Shown here: positions 53,415 to 63,147 of the stretch, piece by piece
How the letters are laid out: each line of letters begins with the position of its first letter
Numbering within the stretch: position 1 is the first letter of the stretch
NCBI GenBank assembly: GCA_020629715.1
Contig: JAHDCU010000002.1
Location: 460,848 to 524,847 of the forward strand
DNA: 64,000 nucleotides
Reading direction: 5' to 3'
DNA from: Saprospiraceae bacterium
GTDB lineage: Bacteria; Bacteroidota; Bacteroidia; Chitinophagales; Saprospiraceae
Notes under the pieces: model-generated
What the model saw: only the letters and a program-made list of their open reading frames with translations
Database searches by the model: none
Told to the model about the DNA's origin: nothing
Program-made: the position numbers and the translations under genes

Positions 53415-54530
53415 ATGAAGGACAAAAAGATCGATCGAAAGAAATTTATTTCCACTCTCGGATTAGGTGCCGTGGCTCTCTCTACAGGTCTAAGCGCATG
53501 CCAAAGCGGAGACAAACCAATAGAAACTCCTAATATAATCACCAATAAATCGTATCGATGGAAACTGGTCACCACATGGCCTCCCAACTTTCCGGTATTG
53601 GGCAAAGGGGCTACTCTATTTGCTCAATGGGTACGTGAGATGTCAGGTGGACGCATGGATATACGAGTCTACGGAGGTGGAGAACTCGTGCCACCTCTAG
53701 AGGTATTTGAAGCCGTTTATAGCGGAGCTGCTGAAATGGGACATGGAGCTTCATACTATTGGGCTGGTAGAAGTCAAGCTGCTCAGTTTTTCACCTCGAT
53801 ACCTTTTGGACTCAACTCTCAGCAAATCTATTCTTGGATGCTTTTTGGTGGTGGGTATGAGCTATGGAGAGAAGTATACTCCGATTTCAACCTCATGCCA
53901 TTCATAGGCGGAAATACTGGAGTGCAAATGGCAGGATGGTTCAATAAAGAAATCAACTCTCTTGAGGACTTTAAAGGTCTCAAGATGCGCATTCCTGGAC
54001 TAGGTGGCAAAGTACTTGAAAAACTTGGAGGTACCGCAGTCCTGAGTCCAGGCTCTGAACTTTACACTAATTTAGAACGTGGAGTCATAGATGCAACCGA
54101 GTGGATCGGTCCATACCATGACTACCTTATGGGATTTCATCAAATAGCCAAATACTACTATGCTCCAGGATGGCATGAGCCCGGCTCTGTACTAGAAACT
54201 ATAGTCAATAAACGAGATTATGATAGTCTGCCTAAAGACCTTCAAACCATTATCGCTGCAGCTTCAGAACGATTGGCCCTTTGGGTAATTTCTGAATTTG
54301 AAGCTAAAAACAATGAATATCTCCAAAAGATAAAACAAGAATCTAATGCTGAAATTAGAATGATCGACAAGATTACGTTAGGTGGAATTCGTGATGTTAC
54401 CAATGATGTTATAACCGAACTTGTAGATAAAGATCCAGTGGCTAAAAAAGTTCAAGATAACTTTTCAACTTTTGCGAAGGGAATACGTAATTGGTCTCGA
54501 TATTCGGAAGGGCTTTATCATTCAATATAA
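53415..54530 (+). CDS. dctP: TRAP transporter substrate-binding lipoprotein (DctP/TakP-like)
   Basis: A 371-residue extracytoplasmic solute receptor. The N-terminus is a lipoprotein signal with lipobox LSAC (Cys29). The mature part shows DctP-family motifs: TTWPPNFPVLGKGA, the specificity arginine in LKMRIPG, and ATEWIGPYHDYLMGFHQIAK as in TakP-type receptors for 2-oxo acids. It delivers a carboxylate-type ligand to DctQM for Na+-driven uptake. It converges on the dctQM genes rather than being co-directional. Confidence 0.92.
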   Translation: MKDKKIDRKKFISTLGLGAVALSTGLSACQSGDKPIETPNIITNKSYRWKLVTTWPPNFPVLGKGATLFAQWVREMSGGRMDIRVYGGGELVPPLEVFEAVYSGAAEMGHGASYYWAGRSQAAQFFTSIPFGLNSQQIYSWMLFGGGYELWREVYSDFNLMPFIGGNTGVQMAGWFNKEINSLEDFKGLKMRIPGLGGKVLEKLGGTAVLSPGSELYTNLERGVIDATEWIGPYHDYLMGFHQIAKYYYAPGWHEPGSVLETIVNKRDYDSLPKDLQTIIAAASERLALWVISEFEAKNNEYLQKIKQESNAEIRMIDKITLGGIRDVTNDVITELVDKDPVAKKVQDNFSTFAKGIRNWSRYSEGLYHSI

Positions 54531-54540
54531 TTTACCGATA

Positions 54541-54586
54541 TCGAAATTTTGCGAACGCTCGAAATTGCATATTCACGAACTCGATT
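54541..54586. repeat. Degenerate octamer repeat array against the dctM 3' end
   Basis: Successive pieces TCGAA, GCGAA, CTCGAA, TTCACGAA and CTCGAT occur at about 8-nt spacing (54541, 54551, 54559, 54573, 54580). TTCACGA and TCGA units also occur in the array at 10-81. It fills the gap between dctP and dctM and directly abuts the dctM stop. More degenerate than the first array. Confidence 0.4.
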
Positions 54587-55879
54587 TTAAAATCCAAACC
54601 AACTTGGTAAAAACATAACACCAAACAGCAAAGCTAACTGAATAATCAAGAATGGAATAGCCCCTTTATAAATCTGTGAGGTACTTACAGTTGGTGGAGC
54701 TACACCTTTGAGGTAAAACAAGGCGAAACCAAACGGTGGAGACAAAAAACTAGTCTGGAGATTGAGTGCAAATAGAATTCCGATCCAAACTAAGTCCATG
54801 TCAAGACTGACGAATATAGGAGCAACTACAGGTACAACAATAAATATGATTTCGATAAAATCTATAAAAAAGCCTGCAATAAAAACCGCGATCATTACGA
54901 TAATCAAGAATGCGTAAGGACTTAACTCTGCCCCTAAGATCAAGGACTTCAAATATGTATCCCCATCTAAGCCTTTAAAGACTAGTGCAAAAGTAGTAGC
55001 TCCAAGCAAAATCATAAAAACCATACTAGTCAAATGTAGTGTCTGTTCAGAAACAGCTTTAATAGTTTTTAGATTGAGTTTTCCTTGAGCTGCTGTCAAT
55101 ATGATAGCTCCTAGAGCACCTACAGCAGCTGCCTCTGTAGGAGAAGCAACACCTAGAAATATCGACCCAAGAACGGCAACAATCAACAGCAAGGGTAATA
55201 TAAAAGCTATCGTTAGCTTCTTGATCAAGTCAGACTCCATGAACTCATCTATCTCTTCCTTGGGGATAGGTGGTGCTGAGGCAGGATCACTATACGATTT
55301 GTACAAGATATATATTATATAAAATCCTACGAGTAATAGCCCTGGAAGCAAAGCTGCCGAAAATAAATCCCCAACGCTGACTGATAATACACTCCCAAGT
55401 AATACCAAGACTACAGAAGGTGGTATAATCTGACCTAAGGTTCCAGAAGATACGATAGTACCTGTTGCAAGTACAGGATCGTATCCTCTTTTGAGCATGG
55501 TAGGTAAACTGATCAACCCCATGGTAATCACTGTGGCTCCTACTATACCTGTGCTGGCAGCAAGTAATGCTCCTACTATGACCACAGATATCGCTAGTCC
55601 TCCCCTGACTCGGCCAAAGATCATCGCCATCGTATTGAGCATAGTCTCAGCTAATCCTGATTTCTCCAACATGAGTCCCATGTAGATAAACAATGGCACA
55701 GCCAGCAGGACTGTATTTTTCATAGTACCCATGATACGCAATGGGAGCAAGTCTAAAAAATCAGGAACAAATGCTATCCCGACTAAAATAGATAAGCCAG
55801 CAAGGGTAAATGCAACTGGATAACCCATCATGATGGCTATGAAAATTGCTAAAAATAATATGAGTGCTATCCATGCCAT
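54587..55879 (-). CDS. dctM: TRAP transporter large permease DctM
   Basis: A 430-residue inner-membrane protein with about 11-12 hydrophobic helices, of normal DctM length. Family motifs include the N-terminal GYPVAFTLAGLSILVGI, GLAETMLNTMAMIFGRVRGG, SSGTLGQIIPPSVVLVLLGS, GVASPTEAAAVGALGA and the C-terminal SFLSPPFGFALFYLKGVAP. It carries the ion-coupled transport path. It begins 1 nt after the dctQ stop. Confidence 0.95.
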   Translation of the reverse strand: MAWIALILFLAIFIAIMMGYPVAFTLAGLSILVGIAFVPDFLDLLPLRIMGTMKNTVLLAVPLFIYMGLMLEKSGLAETMLNTMAMIFGRVRGGLAISVVIVGALLAASTGIVGATVITMGLISLPTMLKRGYDPVLATGTIVSSGTLGQIIPPSVVLVLLGSVLSVSVGDLFSAALLPGLLLVGFYIIYILYKSYSDPASAPPIPKEEIDEFMESDLIKKLTIAFILPLLLIVAVLGSIFLGVASPTEAAAVGALGAIILTAAQGKLNLKTIKAVSEQTLHLTSMVFMILLGATTFALVFKGLDGDTYLKSLILGAELSPYAFLIIVMIAVFIAGFFIDFIEIIFIVVPVVAPIFVSLDMDLVWIGILFALNLQTSFLSPPFGFALFYLKGVAPPTVSTSQIYKGAIPFLIIQLALLFGVMFLPSWFGF

Positions 55880-55880
55880 G

Positions 55881-56375
55881 CTATGATCTGATCAATTTGA
55901 TATTTTTGAGAATACTAGCCAATCCTTGTAAGGCTAGCAATACAAAACCTATCACAATACTAAATTTGATGATATATCTAGCTGGTAATCCTCCAGGTTG
56001 ATCAGAGCCTTCCTGCATATAAAAAGAGTTGATCGCATACTCCGAGCTAGTTTTGATGACGATATAGCACCATGGAAATAGAAGTACTACAGTGCCTATG
56101 ACATTTACCCAAGCCTTTGTTTTTTGAGACCATTTTGTGTAAAATACATCTACTCGTACATGCTTGTCTTTTTGTAATGCATATGAACAACCAAAGAGAA
56201 ATATGAGAGAAAATATGTGCCATTCGAGCTCAATCAACCAGTTAGGAGAGGTACTCCATATATATCTCATCATGACATCTCCGCTGATGATAAATATTAA
56301 TACAAAACATAACCAAGAGCTGCACTTACCAACTCTTGCCACAAAATGCTCTATAATATCTATTACTGATGTCAT
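55881..56375 (-). CDS. dctQ: TRAP transporter small permease DctQ
   Basis: A 164-residue protein with four transmembrane helices. The region with LIELEWHIFSLIFLFGCSYALQKDKHVRVDVFYTKWSQKTKAWVN reads as the usual DctQ pattern (HVRVDVFY). It forms the membrane complex with DctM. First gene of the dctQM unit. Confidence 0.92.
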   Translation of the reverse strand: MTSVIDIIEHFVARVGKCSSWLCFVLIFIISGDVMMRYIWSTSPNWLIELEWHIFSLIFLFGCSYALQKDKHVRVDVFYTKWSQKTKAWVNVIGTVVLLFPWCYIVIKTSSEYAINSFYMQEGSDQPGGLPARYIIKFSIVIGFVLLALQGLASILKNIKLIRS

Positions 56376-56486
56376 TATGTAATCAATATAAGATCTCTAG
56401 TCGATATTTGGCATATTACAGTAGTACCTTATTCTATTTCATATTTAAAAAATATATGATCTTGCGACTCAAATAAATCATTGGTA

Positions 56487-56876
56487 ATGGCAAATCACAT
56501 CGGTAGAGTAAGTGTATTAGTAAAGGATTACGATGAGGCTATACGCTTTTATCAGAATGTATTTGGCTTTCATCTTCTAGAAGATGAAAAAAGAAGCGAA
56601 TCAAAGCGATGGGTAGTTATGGCTCCTGATAAAACAATAGGAGCTAGTATTCTTTTGGCCAAAGCCAAAAATGAATATCAGTCAAGCTATATCGGTAATC
56701 AAACAGGTGGTCGAGTATTCTTATTTCTCTACGTAGATAGTCTTGAACATTTCTACCAAAAAATTACTAATCATGGAGTGGTGATCCATCGAGGACCTAA
56801 AACGCAAGACTTTGGAAAAGTATTAGTCTGTGAAGACTTGTATGGCAACCTTTGGGATGTCATAGAAAGAAATTAA
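56487..56876 (+). CDS. VOC/glyoxalase superfamily protein
   Basis: A 129-residue vicinal-oxygen-chelate fold protein. It starts HIGRVSVLVKDYDEAIRFYQ, with the metal-ligand-type histidine near the start, and ends CEDLYGNLWDVIE with the matching glutamate. Family functions range from glyoxalase and dioxygenase to antibiotic resistance; none can be singled out here. ATG at 56487 is preferred over a TTG 6 nt upstream. A bidirectional terminator follows immediately. Confidence 0.87.
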   Translation: MANHIGRVSVLVKDYDEAIRFYQNVFGFHLLEDEKRSESKRWVVMAPDKTIGASILLAKAKNEYQSSYIGNQTGGRVFLFLYVDSLEHFYQKITNHGVVIHRGPKTQDFGKVLVCEDLYGNLWDVIERN

Positions 56877-56910
56877 AAAAGGCCTTTCCTCTGGTCAGGA
56901 AAAGCCTTTT
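56877..56910. terminator. Bidirectional intrinsic terminator
   Basis: AAAAGGCCTTTCC (56877-56889) faces GGAAAAGCCTTTT (56898-56910), forming an A-rich/T-rich flanked stem. It serves both the VOC gene (plus) and the convergent TPR gene (minus), starting right after the VOC stop. Confidence 0.85.
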
Positions 56911-56932
56911 CATTCATACTATTTCGAATACT

Positions 56933-58219
56933 CTAGTTTTGAGAAGCTTCGAATTTTGCTTTATATGCAGCTGACTTTTCTAAGTCGTTGTTTCTTGCGT
57001 AGATCTCTTTGAGAGCTAGAAGTGTATTACCATCTTGTGGATTGAGCTTCTCAGCTTCTAAAAATAGTGGTAGCGCCTGATTGAATAAATCATCCATTTG
57101 CTTTTTGATATCGTTATACTTTGCAGTACCCGCCTTACTAAAATCATTTGCTAGAGCATTTAATGATTCTGTCATCGCTGCTGCTTTATTATAGTATAAT
57201 GCACCAACGCTGTAGGTTGCATCAAAATTAGCTGGATTTTTAGCTATTACGCTTTCATAAGTTGCTTTTGCTTTTGCAAAATAATCTGCTTGAGCAGCAG
57301 CATCTCCTGCTTCTCCTTTAGCTACACTTAGCTGATCGTATACTGATCCTAAAGTAACTTGCACAGATTCGTTGTCAGGCTCCATCTCAGCGGCTTTTTC
57401 TAGCTTAGACACTAGTCCTTCTATCTCACCAGCTTGTAGGTAATGATTGATCTCCGCAAACATTAGTCCCTGGTCATCTGCATGTGCAGATCTACCCTCT
57501 TCTAAGTATTTAAGGGCAGCAGCGGCATCAGTCTCTTTAGTTGACTTATATAATGCTTCGTATACAAAAGGGTCAGCGTCTCCCGCCTTATACATCTGAT
57601 CTAGGTAAGGTGCAATAGCATCATACTTTTCAGCGTAGTACCCAGTCACTGCTGTGGTTAATAATTGATCTTTCATTGCTGATGGATCATCTAATCTTGA
57701 CTCTTCACCTGCATCATTGAGTAATTTGTAAGCGCTGATTTGCTTATCAAAATTGGTGAAAGCATTTTCCCAACTTTGATCCTGATACATAAAAATACCC
57801 GTATTATACAGATGCCCTTCCGTTTCTGCGAGAGCTTTCAAAGCATCTTTTTTAGTACCTTTCTTTTCTGCCATACTGCATGCCTTAGTAAGCGCATCAA
57901 AAGCAACTTGAGCGGCATCAGCATTATTTAAAGTTGCAGAAGGATCAATAATTTTGGCATTGATACCGACTGCGGCTAATTCGTTGAATATTTTACCTTT
58001 AGTTAGCCATGCTTTTGCTGAGGATTTTGCCTCTTCGGTAGAAAACGCTTCGTCCACTTGAGCTAATGCTTCATCCAACTTATCGGCATTGCCTGCTGGA
58101 TCAAGATTATACTTTCCTAAGTTTTTAGAAGCTTTCTTAAGTAGTTTTTTGTAGTCTTGAGCAGAGGAAACATTCACTGCTAATACAAGACTGAGTAGTA
58201 TAAATAAAATATTTTTCAT
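56933..58219 (-). CDS. Exported tetratricopeptide-repeat protein
   Basis: A 428-residue protein with a signal peptide (MKNILFILLSLVLAVNVSSA, cleavage before QDYKK) and multiple TPR-like helical pairs up to the C-terminus (SVQVTLGSVYDQL, FDATYSVGALYYNKAA, GNTLLALKEIYARNNDLEKS). It is Ala/Lys/Asp-rich and periplasmic, a likely scaffold. Located 120 nt downstream of gyrA on the same strand. Confidence 0.85.
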   Translation of the reverse strand: MKNILFILLSLVLAVNVSSAQDYKKLLKKASKNLGKYNLDPAGNADKLDEALAQVDEAFSTEEAKSSAKAWLTKGKIFNELAAVGINAKIIDPSATLNNADAAQVAFDALTKACSMAEKKGTKKDALKALAETEGHLYNTGIFMYQDQSWENAFTNFDKQISAYKLLNDAGEESRLDDPSAMKDQLLTTAVTGYYAEKYDAIAPYLDQMYKAGDADPFVYEALYKSTKETDAAAALKYLEEGRSAHADDQGLMFAEINHYLQAGEIEGLVSKLEKAAEMEPDNESVQVTLGSVYDQLSVAKGEAGDAAAQADYFAKAKATYESVIAKNPANFDATYSVGALYYNKAAAMTESLNALANDFSKAGTAKYNDIKKQMDDLFNQALPLFLEAEKLNPQDGNTLLALKEIYARNNDLEKSAAYKAKFEASQN

Positions 58220-58339
58220 AATAAAAGTTTAGTCTTTATATAGTGGGTCAAACATAATTAAATTCACCGTTAAGACGCAAAAAAAAAGCTCTTCTTAGTT
58301 TCTAAAGTGTTAACGGCTACTTTAATAAATGTTAAAATA

Positions 58340-60832
58340 TTATTCTTCTTCGTCAAATGATTCTTCTTCGTCAAATGATTCTTCTTCTTGACTTTTGAGT
58401 ACAGTGACATCCGCAATTGAATCTTTCTTACCTAACTTAATCACTCTGACACCTTGAGTAGCTCTGCCCATGACTCTTACATCTTCGATTTTCATACGTA
58501 TGATGATACCATCGGTAGTCGTAATCATTAGATCTTCATCTTCTGACACCGATTTTATAGCAACTACCTTACCAGTCTTATCAGAGACTTGCATAGTCTT
58601 GACTCCTTTACCACCTCTGTTGGTGATTCTGTAATCTTCTAATGCTGATCTTTTACCATATCCGTTTTCAGATACTACAAATACCGTTTTGCTGACGTCT
58701 TCGGGATTGATACACATCATACCGATGACTTTATCATCACCATCGTCTAGTCTGATACCTCTTACTCCAGCAGCAGATCTACCCATAGCTCGTATCGCGG
58801 ACTCAGGGAATCTAATAGCTCTACCATTTTTGTTAGCAATCAAAATTTCAGAAATACCATTGGTGAGTTTAGCTTCTAACAGTTGATCTCCTTCATTAAT
58901 GGTTATAGCGTTGATACCATTCGTTCTAGGTCGCGAAAATAGTTCGACTGAGGTCTTTTTGATCGTACCATTTTGAGTACAAAGCATGATGTAATGAGAG
59001 TTTAAAAACTCCTCATCCTTGAGATCTTCTATTTTGATATATGCCTTGACCTTATCGTCTTTAGGTAACTGGATCAAATTTTGGATTACTCTACCTGCAC
59101 TTGTTTTTGAAGCTTCTGGAATTTCATATGCTCTTATCCAAAAACAACGTCCTAACTCGGTAAAAAGCAATATATAGTCATGTGCATTGGCAGCAAATAG
59201 GTGCTCTATCTGATCTGTATCTCTTGTTTTACTTCCTCTAGAGCCTCTACCACCTCTACCTTGTGCTTTATACTCTGATGCTTTAGTACGTTTGATATAA
59301 CCTAGTTCTGATATTGTTATCACTACACTATCATTAGGGATCATATCTTCTATGCTGATTTCGCCGTCTGCATAACTGATTTTCGTACGTCTTTCATCAC
59401 CATAGGCTTCTAGTACTTCACCTAGTTCAGTTTTGACAATTCCTCTTTGCAACTCATCACTTCCAAGAATACTTTTTAAATATTCAATGGTCTTCATGAG
59501 TTCATCATACTCAGCTTTCACTTTATCAATCTCAAGACTAACTAACTTTTGAAGTCTCATATCGAGAATTGCTCGAGCTTGTATTTCACTCAGGCTAAAT
59601 GTCGACATTAAGTTATTCCGTGCATCTTCTACCGTCTTACTGGAGCGAATAATTCTAATAACTTCATCGATATTATCTAAGGCAATAAGTAGACCTTCTA
59701 GAATGTGAGCTCTTTCTTCGGCTTTTTTGAGTTCGTACTGAGTACGACGAACGATTACCTCTATACGAAACTTGATAAACTCCGTAATCATCTGCTTAAG
59801 ATTAAGCAACTGAGGACGCCCATTGACCAGAGCAATATTGTTGACACCATAAGATGTCTGAAGCGCGGTATATTTATAGAGTTTACTCAAAACAACGTTA
59901 GCCATCGCATCACGCTTGATTTCCACAACTATTCGTAATCCTTTTCGATCTGATTCGTCACGTACATCACTGATACCTGTCACCTTTTCTTCATTGACTA
60001 GCTCTGCTATTTTTGCTACTAGGTTCGCTTTATTGACTTGGTAAGGTATCTCAGTGATGATGATTGTTTCACGATTATTGCTACTCGTTTCTATATCAGC
60101 CTTGGCTCTGACGACTATTCGACCTCTACCGGTTTCGAAGGCGTCTTTTACACCTTGATACCCATAGATAATACCTCCTGTAGGAAAATCTGGAGCTTTA
60201 ATGTGCTCCATCAGTCCATCTATCGTAATATCAGGATCATCAACTGTGGCGATAATACCATTGATTACTTCCGACAAGTTATGAGGCAACATATTGGTTG
60301 CCATACCTACGGCTATACCTGATGCTCCGTTGATCAAGAGGTTAGGTAATCTTGTTGGTAGTACGGTAGGTTCCTCAAGACTATCATCAAAGTTGAGAGC
60401 AAAGTCAACCGTTTCTTTTTTGATATCTGTCAAAATCTCATCGCTGATCTTCTCCAGTCTTGCCTCGGTATATCTCATCGCAGCAGGACTATCTCCATCC
60501 ATCGAGCCAAAGTTACCTTGACCATCTACAAGCGGATATCGTAGTGACCACCATTGTGCCATACGTACCATGGAGTCATACACAGATGTATCACCGTGTG
60601 GGTGATATTTACCCAATACCTCTCCGACTATTCTAGCAGACTTTTTGTGCCCCTTATTAGATGTGAGGCCGAGCTCTGACATCCCGTACAACACCCTCCT
60701 ATGTACAGGTTTGAGTCCGTCTCGTACATCAGGCAGTGCTCTTGCTACTATTACTGACATGGAATAATCAATATAGGCGGACTTCATTTCCTCCTCTATA
60801 TTGATATTTATAATTCTCTGATCGTTAGCCAT
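58340..60832 (-). CDS. gyrA: DNA gyrase subunit A
   Basis: An 830-residue GyrA of normal length. The catalytic tyrosine is Tyr121 in [10 protein letters not shown]. In the quinolone-resistance region [10 protein letters not shown], Thr82 stands where E. coli has Ser83 and Asp86 where E. coli has Asp87. The GyrA box is QGRGGRG (~residue 518), the mark of gyrase rather than topoisomerase IV. The C-terminal domain has six beta-pinwheel blades. The end is an acidic tail in which EESFDE is duplicated by an 18-nt tandem repeat (58343-58378). Together with GyrB it introduces negative supercoils. Confidence 0.97.
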   Translation of the reverse strand: MANDQRIININIEEEMKSAYIDYSMSVIVARALPDVRDGLKPVHRRVLYGMSELGLTSNKGHKKSARIVGEVLGKYHPHGDTSVYDSMVRMAQWWSLRYPLVDGQGNFGSMDGDSPAAMRYTEARLEKISDEILTDIKKETVDFALNFDDSLEEPTVLPTRLPNLLINGASGIAVGMATNMLPHNLSEVINGIIATVDDPDITIDGLMEHIKAPDFPTGGIIYGYQGVKDAFETGRGRIVVRAKADIETSSNNRETIIITEIPYQVNKANLVAKIAELVNEEKVTGISDVRDESDRKGLRIVVEIKRDAMANVVLSKLYKYTALQTSYGVNNIALVNGRPQLLNLKQMITEFIKFRIEVIVRRTQYELKKAEERAHILEGLLIALDNIDEVIRIIRSSKTVEDARNNLMSTFSLSEIQARAILDMRLQKLVSLEIDKVKAEYDELMKTIEYLKSILGSDELQRGIVKTELGEVLEAYGDERRTKISYADGEISIEDMIPNDSVVITISELGYIKRTKASEYKAQGRGGRGSRGSKTRDTDQIEHLFAANAHDYILLFTELGRCFWIRAYEIPEASKTSAGRVIQNLIQLPKDDKVKAYIKIEDLKDEEFLNSHYIMLCTQNGTIKKTSVELFSRPRTNGINAITINEGDQLLEAKLTNGISEILIANKNGRAIRFPESAIRAMGRSAAGVRGIRLDDGDDKVIGMMCINPEDVSKTVFVVSENGYGKRSALEDYRITNRGGKGVKTMQVSDKTGKVVAIKSVSEDEDLMITTTDGIIIRMKIEDVRVMGRATQGVRVIKLGKKDSIADVTVLKSQEEESFDEEESFDEEE

Positions 60833-61010
60833 TTATATATTAAATTTCGCTTCTCAATTAAGGGTGTAAAAGTAGTGAATTTTATTCTATTTAACTAGGT
60901 TTTAGAGGGCACATAATTATGAAAATGAATGCTATTTTTCTTTTCAAATTTCTAAGGAAATTACAACTAATTATTCCTTATTTGATTTCACTAGTAGTAC
61001 TTTAATAGCA

Positions 61011-61018
61011 TACCTTCG
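61011..61018 (+). promoter_or_regulatory. -7 box of ubiE
   Basis: TACCTTCG ends 4 nt before the ubiE ATG, so the transcript would be leaderless or nearly so. The box resembles the typA box (TATCTTCG). A TTTG 26 nt upstream is a rather distant -33 candidate. Confidence 0.4.
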
Positions 61019-61022
61019 CATC

Positions 61023-61751
61023 ATGAGTGAACAGCAAGTTACACCCTACAATAATCAGGAAAGCAAAAAAGGTCAGGTCACGACCATGTTTGATAAAATT
61101 GCACCTTATTATGACTTTTTAAATAGACTCCTTTCTGCAGGAATCGACACGATCTGGCGTAAGAAAGCAATTGCTAAAATTGATAGTGACGTTTCTGAAG
61201 TATTGGATATTGCAACTGGTACAGCTGATCTGGCTTTTGAGATCGTAAAACAACATCCGAAAACCAAAGTTACGGGTGTAGATGTCTCTAATGAAATGCT
61301 AGAAGTTGGTCGAAAGAAAGTCATAAAAAGGAATAAATCAGAATCCATCACCTTAGATCTGGGTGATAGTGAAAACCTACAATACGACACCAATCATTTT
61401 GATGCAATCACTGCTGCCTTTGGTGTAAGAAACTTTGAAAACTTGGAAAAAGGCCTTGCTGAAATGTACCGAGTTTTGAAACCTGGAGGTCAAATGGTTA
61501 TTTTGGAATTTTCAAGACCTAAATTTTTTCCCTTTAAACAATTATACAATACATACTTTAAGTATGTTCTTCCCGTTATTGGAAAGATAACATCTAAAGA
61601 TCCTAGGGCATATCAGTATCTGTACGAATCGGTACAAAAGTTTCCAGACTATGAAAACTTTGATATGATCTTAAAGAAAATTGGATTGAAAAATACATCA
61701 TGGGACTCATTGAGCTTAGGCATATGCACGATTTACACTGGAAGAAAATAG
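61023..61751 (+). CDS. ubiE: Demethylmenaquinone/ubiquinone methyltransferase
   Basis: A 242-residue class I SAM-dependent methyltransferase. Motifs are FDKIAPYYDFLNRLLSAGID near the start, VLDIATGTADLAFE for SAM binding, DAITAAFGVRNFENLEKGL and LKPGGQMVILEFSRP. It catalyses the last C-methylation step of menaquinone synthesis. Normal family length. It overlaps porT by 28 nt, a known adjacency in Bacteroidetes. Confidence 0.95.
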   Translation: MSEQQVTPYNNQESKKGQVTTMFDKIAPYYDFLNRLLSAGIDTIWRKKAIAKIDSDVSEVLDIATGTADLAFEIVKQHPKTKVTGVDVSNEMLEVGRKKVIKRNKSESITLDLGDSENLQYDTNHFDAITAAFGVRNFENLEKGLAEMYRVLKPGGQMVILEFSRPKFFPFKQLYNTYFKYVLPVIGKITSKDPRAYQYLYESVQKFPDYENFDMILKKIGLKNTSWDSLSLGICTIYTGRK

Positions 61752-62440
61752 TATTTTCAGTATTACTTAGTTTTATTGTAGTAGCTGTTTCGGCGCAGTA
61801 TATCGGCAAAGGGAATTATAATTATAAAGATTTCCAAAAAAAGCCGTTTTACTATGGCATTCATCTCGGTGTCAATTATTCTGGTTATAACATCGGACAT
61901 TCCAAAAATTTTATTGGAAATGAAAGTATTAGAATCGTAGAATCAGAGCGAGGTGCTGGATTTCACTTGGCACTGATCACCAACCTCAAAATCGGTGAAT
62001 TCTTCGATTTGAGATTCATTCCTGGTTTTTCTTTTACAGAACGAAATCTGGCATACACCTCTACAATTGAAAACAATATCGACGTGATCAAAAATGAGGC
62101 TGTATTTGTCGAACTACCATTTATGCTTCGATTCAAATCTGCTCCTTATAAAGACAAAAGGGCTTTCGTATTGGCAGGTGTAAAATATAGTGTTGATGTC
62201 AATTCGAATGCAGAGAGTAGAGATGCAGATCAACTTGTCAGAATATCTCCGCATGATTTTCAATTAGAAATCGGTGCAGGGGTGCAGTTTTTCTATCCGT
62301 ATTTTATATTCTCACCAGAAATCAAATTTTCTCGTGGGATCGTCAACTCTCTGATTTACAATGATGCGCTCAACCAAGCTAGAGTCTTAGAAGATGTAAG
62401 TTCCTCTATATTTACGATATCATTCTCTTTTGAGGGTTAA
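61724..62440 (+). CDS. porT: Type IX secretion outer-membrane protein PorT
   Basis: A 238-residue outer-membrane beta-barrel. Signal peptide: IVFSVLLSFIVVAVSAQ (~8-24). The mature part has alternating strands starting YYGIHLGVNYSGYNI, then FHLALITNLKIGEFFDLRF and a terminal phenylalanine-rich strand FTISFSF. Size and the ubiE neighbourhood match PorT, required for T9SS in Porphyromonas and Flavobacterium. ATG 61724 is preferred over TTG/ATG at 61700. It serves the cargo proteins found at 24-51 kb. Confidence 0.85.
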   Translation: MHDLHWKKIVFSVLLSFIVVAVSAQYIGKGNYNYKDFQKKPFYYGIHLGVNYSGYNIGHSKNFIGNESIRIVESERGAGFHLALITNLKIGEFFDLRFIPGFSFTERNLAYTSTIENNIDVIKNEAVFVELPFMLRFKSAPYKDKRAFVLAGVKYSVDVNSNAESRDADQLVRISPHDFQLEIGAGVQFFYPYFIFSPEIKFSRGIVNSLIYNDALNQARVLEDVSSSIFTISFSFEG

Positions 62441-62493
62441 TTACTAGCGATATAAAGTTCAAGCTTAGCATTTAAAAGACCTAAACAGGAGTA

Positions 62494-63075
62494 TTAACAA
62501 TTGCAAAATATTAGAACTTCCTTATTTAAATCCAAGTAGAAAGTCTTGAATACTTCAGAAAATAGATCGTAATTTTTATAAAGATCATCCACTGCCTGAG
62601 TAAAGTTGCTGGGAAATTTGGTACGTCGATCCATCCACTCCATCGTTTTCCATAATCCCAAATCCGAAGAACAATTTCTTAAAAAATCATGCTCTATCAT
62701 CTTGTCAAGCTTATGTTTTGAATTGACTTTTAGATTGCTTAAATTTCTATCGAGTACGATGTATACCTTCTCTGTATGCCTTTCCAAGGAGATTCTAGAG
62801 AAATCATCCCAATAGTCCGTCAATAATCGATCACATAACAAATCAAAGACAACAGGCGCATACTTTCCATGATGTTTATGTAGCACCTTGGTACATCGTT
62901 TAACATCAACATGGTTGTCTGTAAACGTATCTATCAATCGATGTAATTCTACTCCTTTATGAAAGACATGATTTAGCTCTTTAACCTCTTTATTACTGAT
63001 CAAATCTGCGACTAGATTACCGAATAATAATGTATCAGAGTGACAGGACAACAGACTATGTGCTAAATAATTCAT
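62494..63075 (-). CDS. Acyl carrier protein phosphodiesterase-like protein (AcpH family)
   Basis: A 193-residue all-helical protein of the DUF479/AcpH family (HD-like). Motifs are MNYLAHSLLS, GNLVADLI, HKGVELHRLIDTFTDNHVDVKR and YAPVVFDLLCDRLL. E. coli AcpH removes the 4'-phosphopantetheine from ACP. ATG 63075 starts the conserved MNYLAH; the frame could extend 9 nt further. Divergent from ychF. Confidence 0.85.
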   Translation of the reverse strand: MNYLAHSLLSCHSDTLLFGNLVADLISNKEVKELNHVFHKGVELHRLIDTFTDNHVDVKRCTKVLHKHHGKYAPVVFDLLCDRLLTDYWDDFSRISLERHTEKVYIVLDRNLSNLKVNSKHKLDKMIEHDFLRNCSSDLGLWKTMEWMDRRTKFPSNFTQAVDDLYKNYDLFSEVFKTFYLDLNKEVLIFCNC

Positions 63076-63105
63076 TAAGCACAAGGTACTCCCTTTTGAT
63101 TAATC

Positions 63106-63113
63106 TATATTTG
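63106..63113 (+). promoter_or_regulatory. -7 box of ychF
   Basis: TATATTTG is a perfect match to the Bacteroidetes TAnnTTTG consensus and lies 34 nt before the ychF ATG. No -33 TTG at the usual distance was evident. Confidence 0.5.
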
Positions 63114-63147
63114 CGGCGAAATTAGAAAAGAATAAAAGTACAAAATT

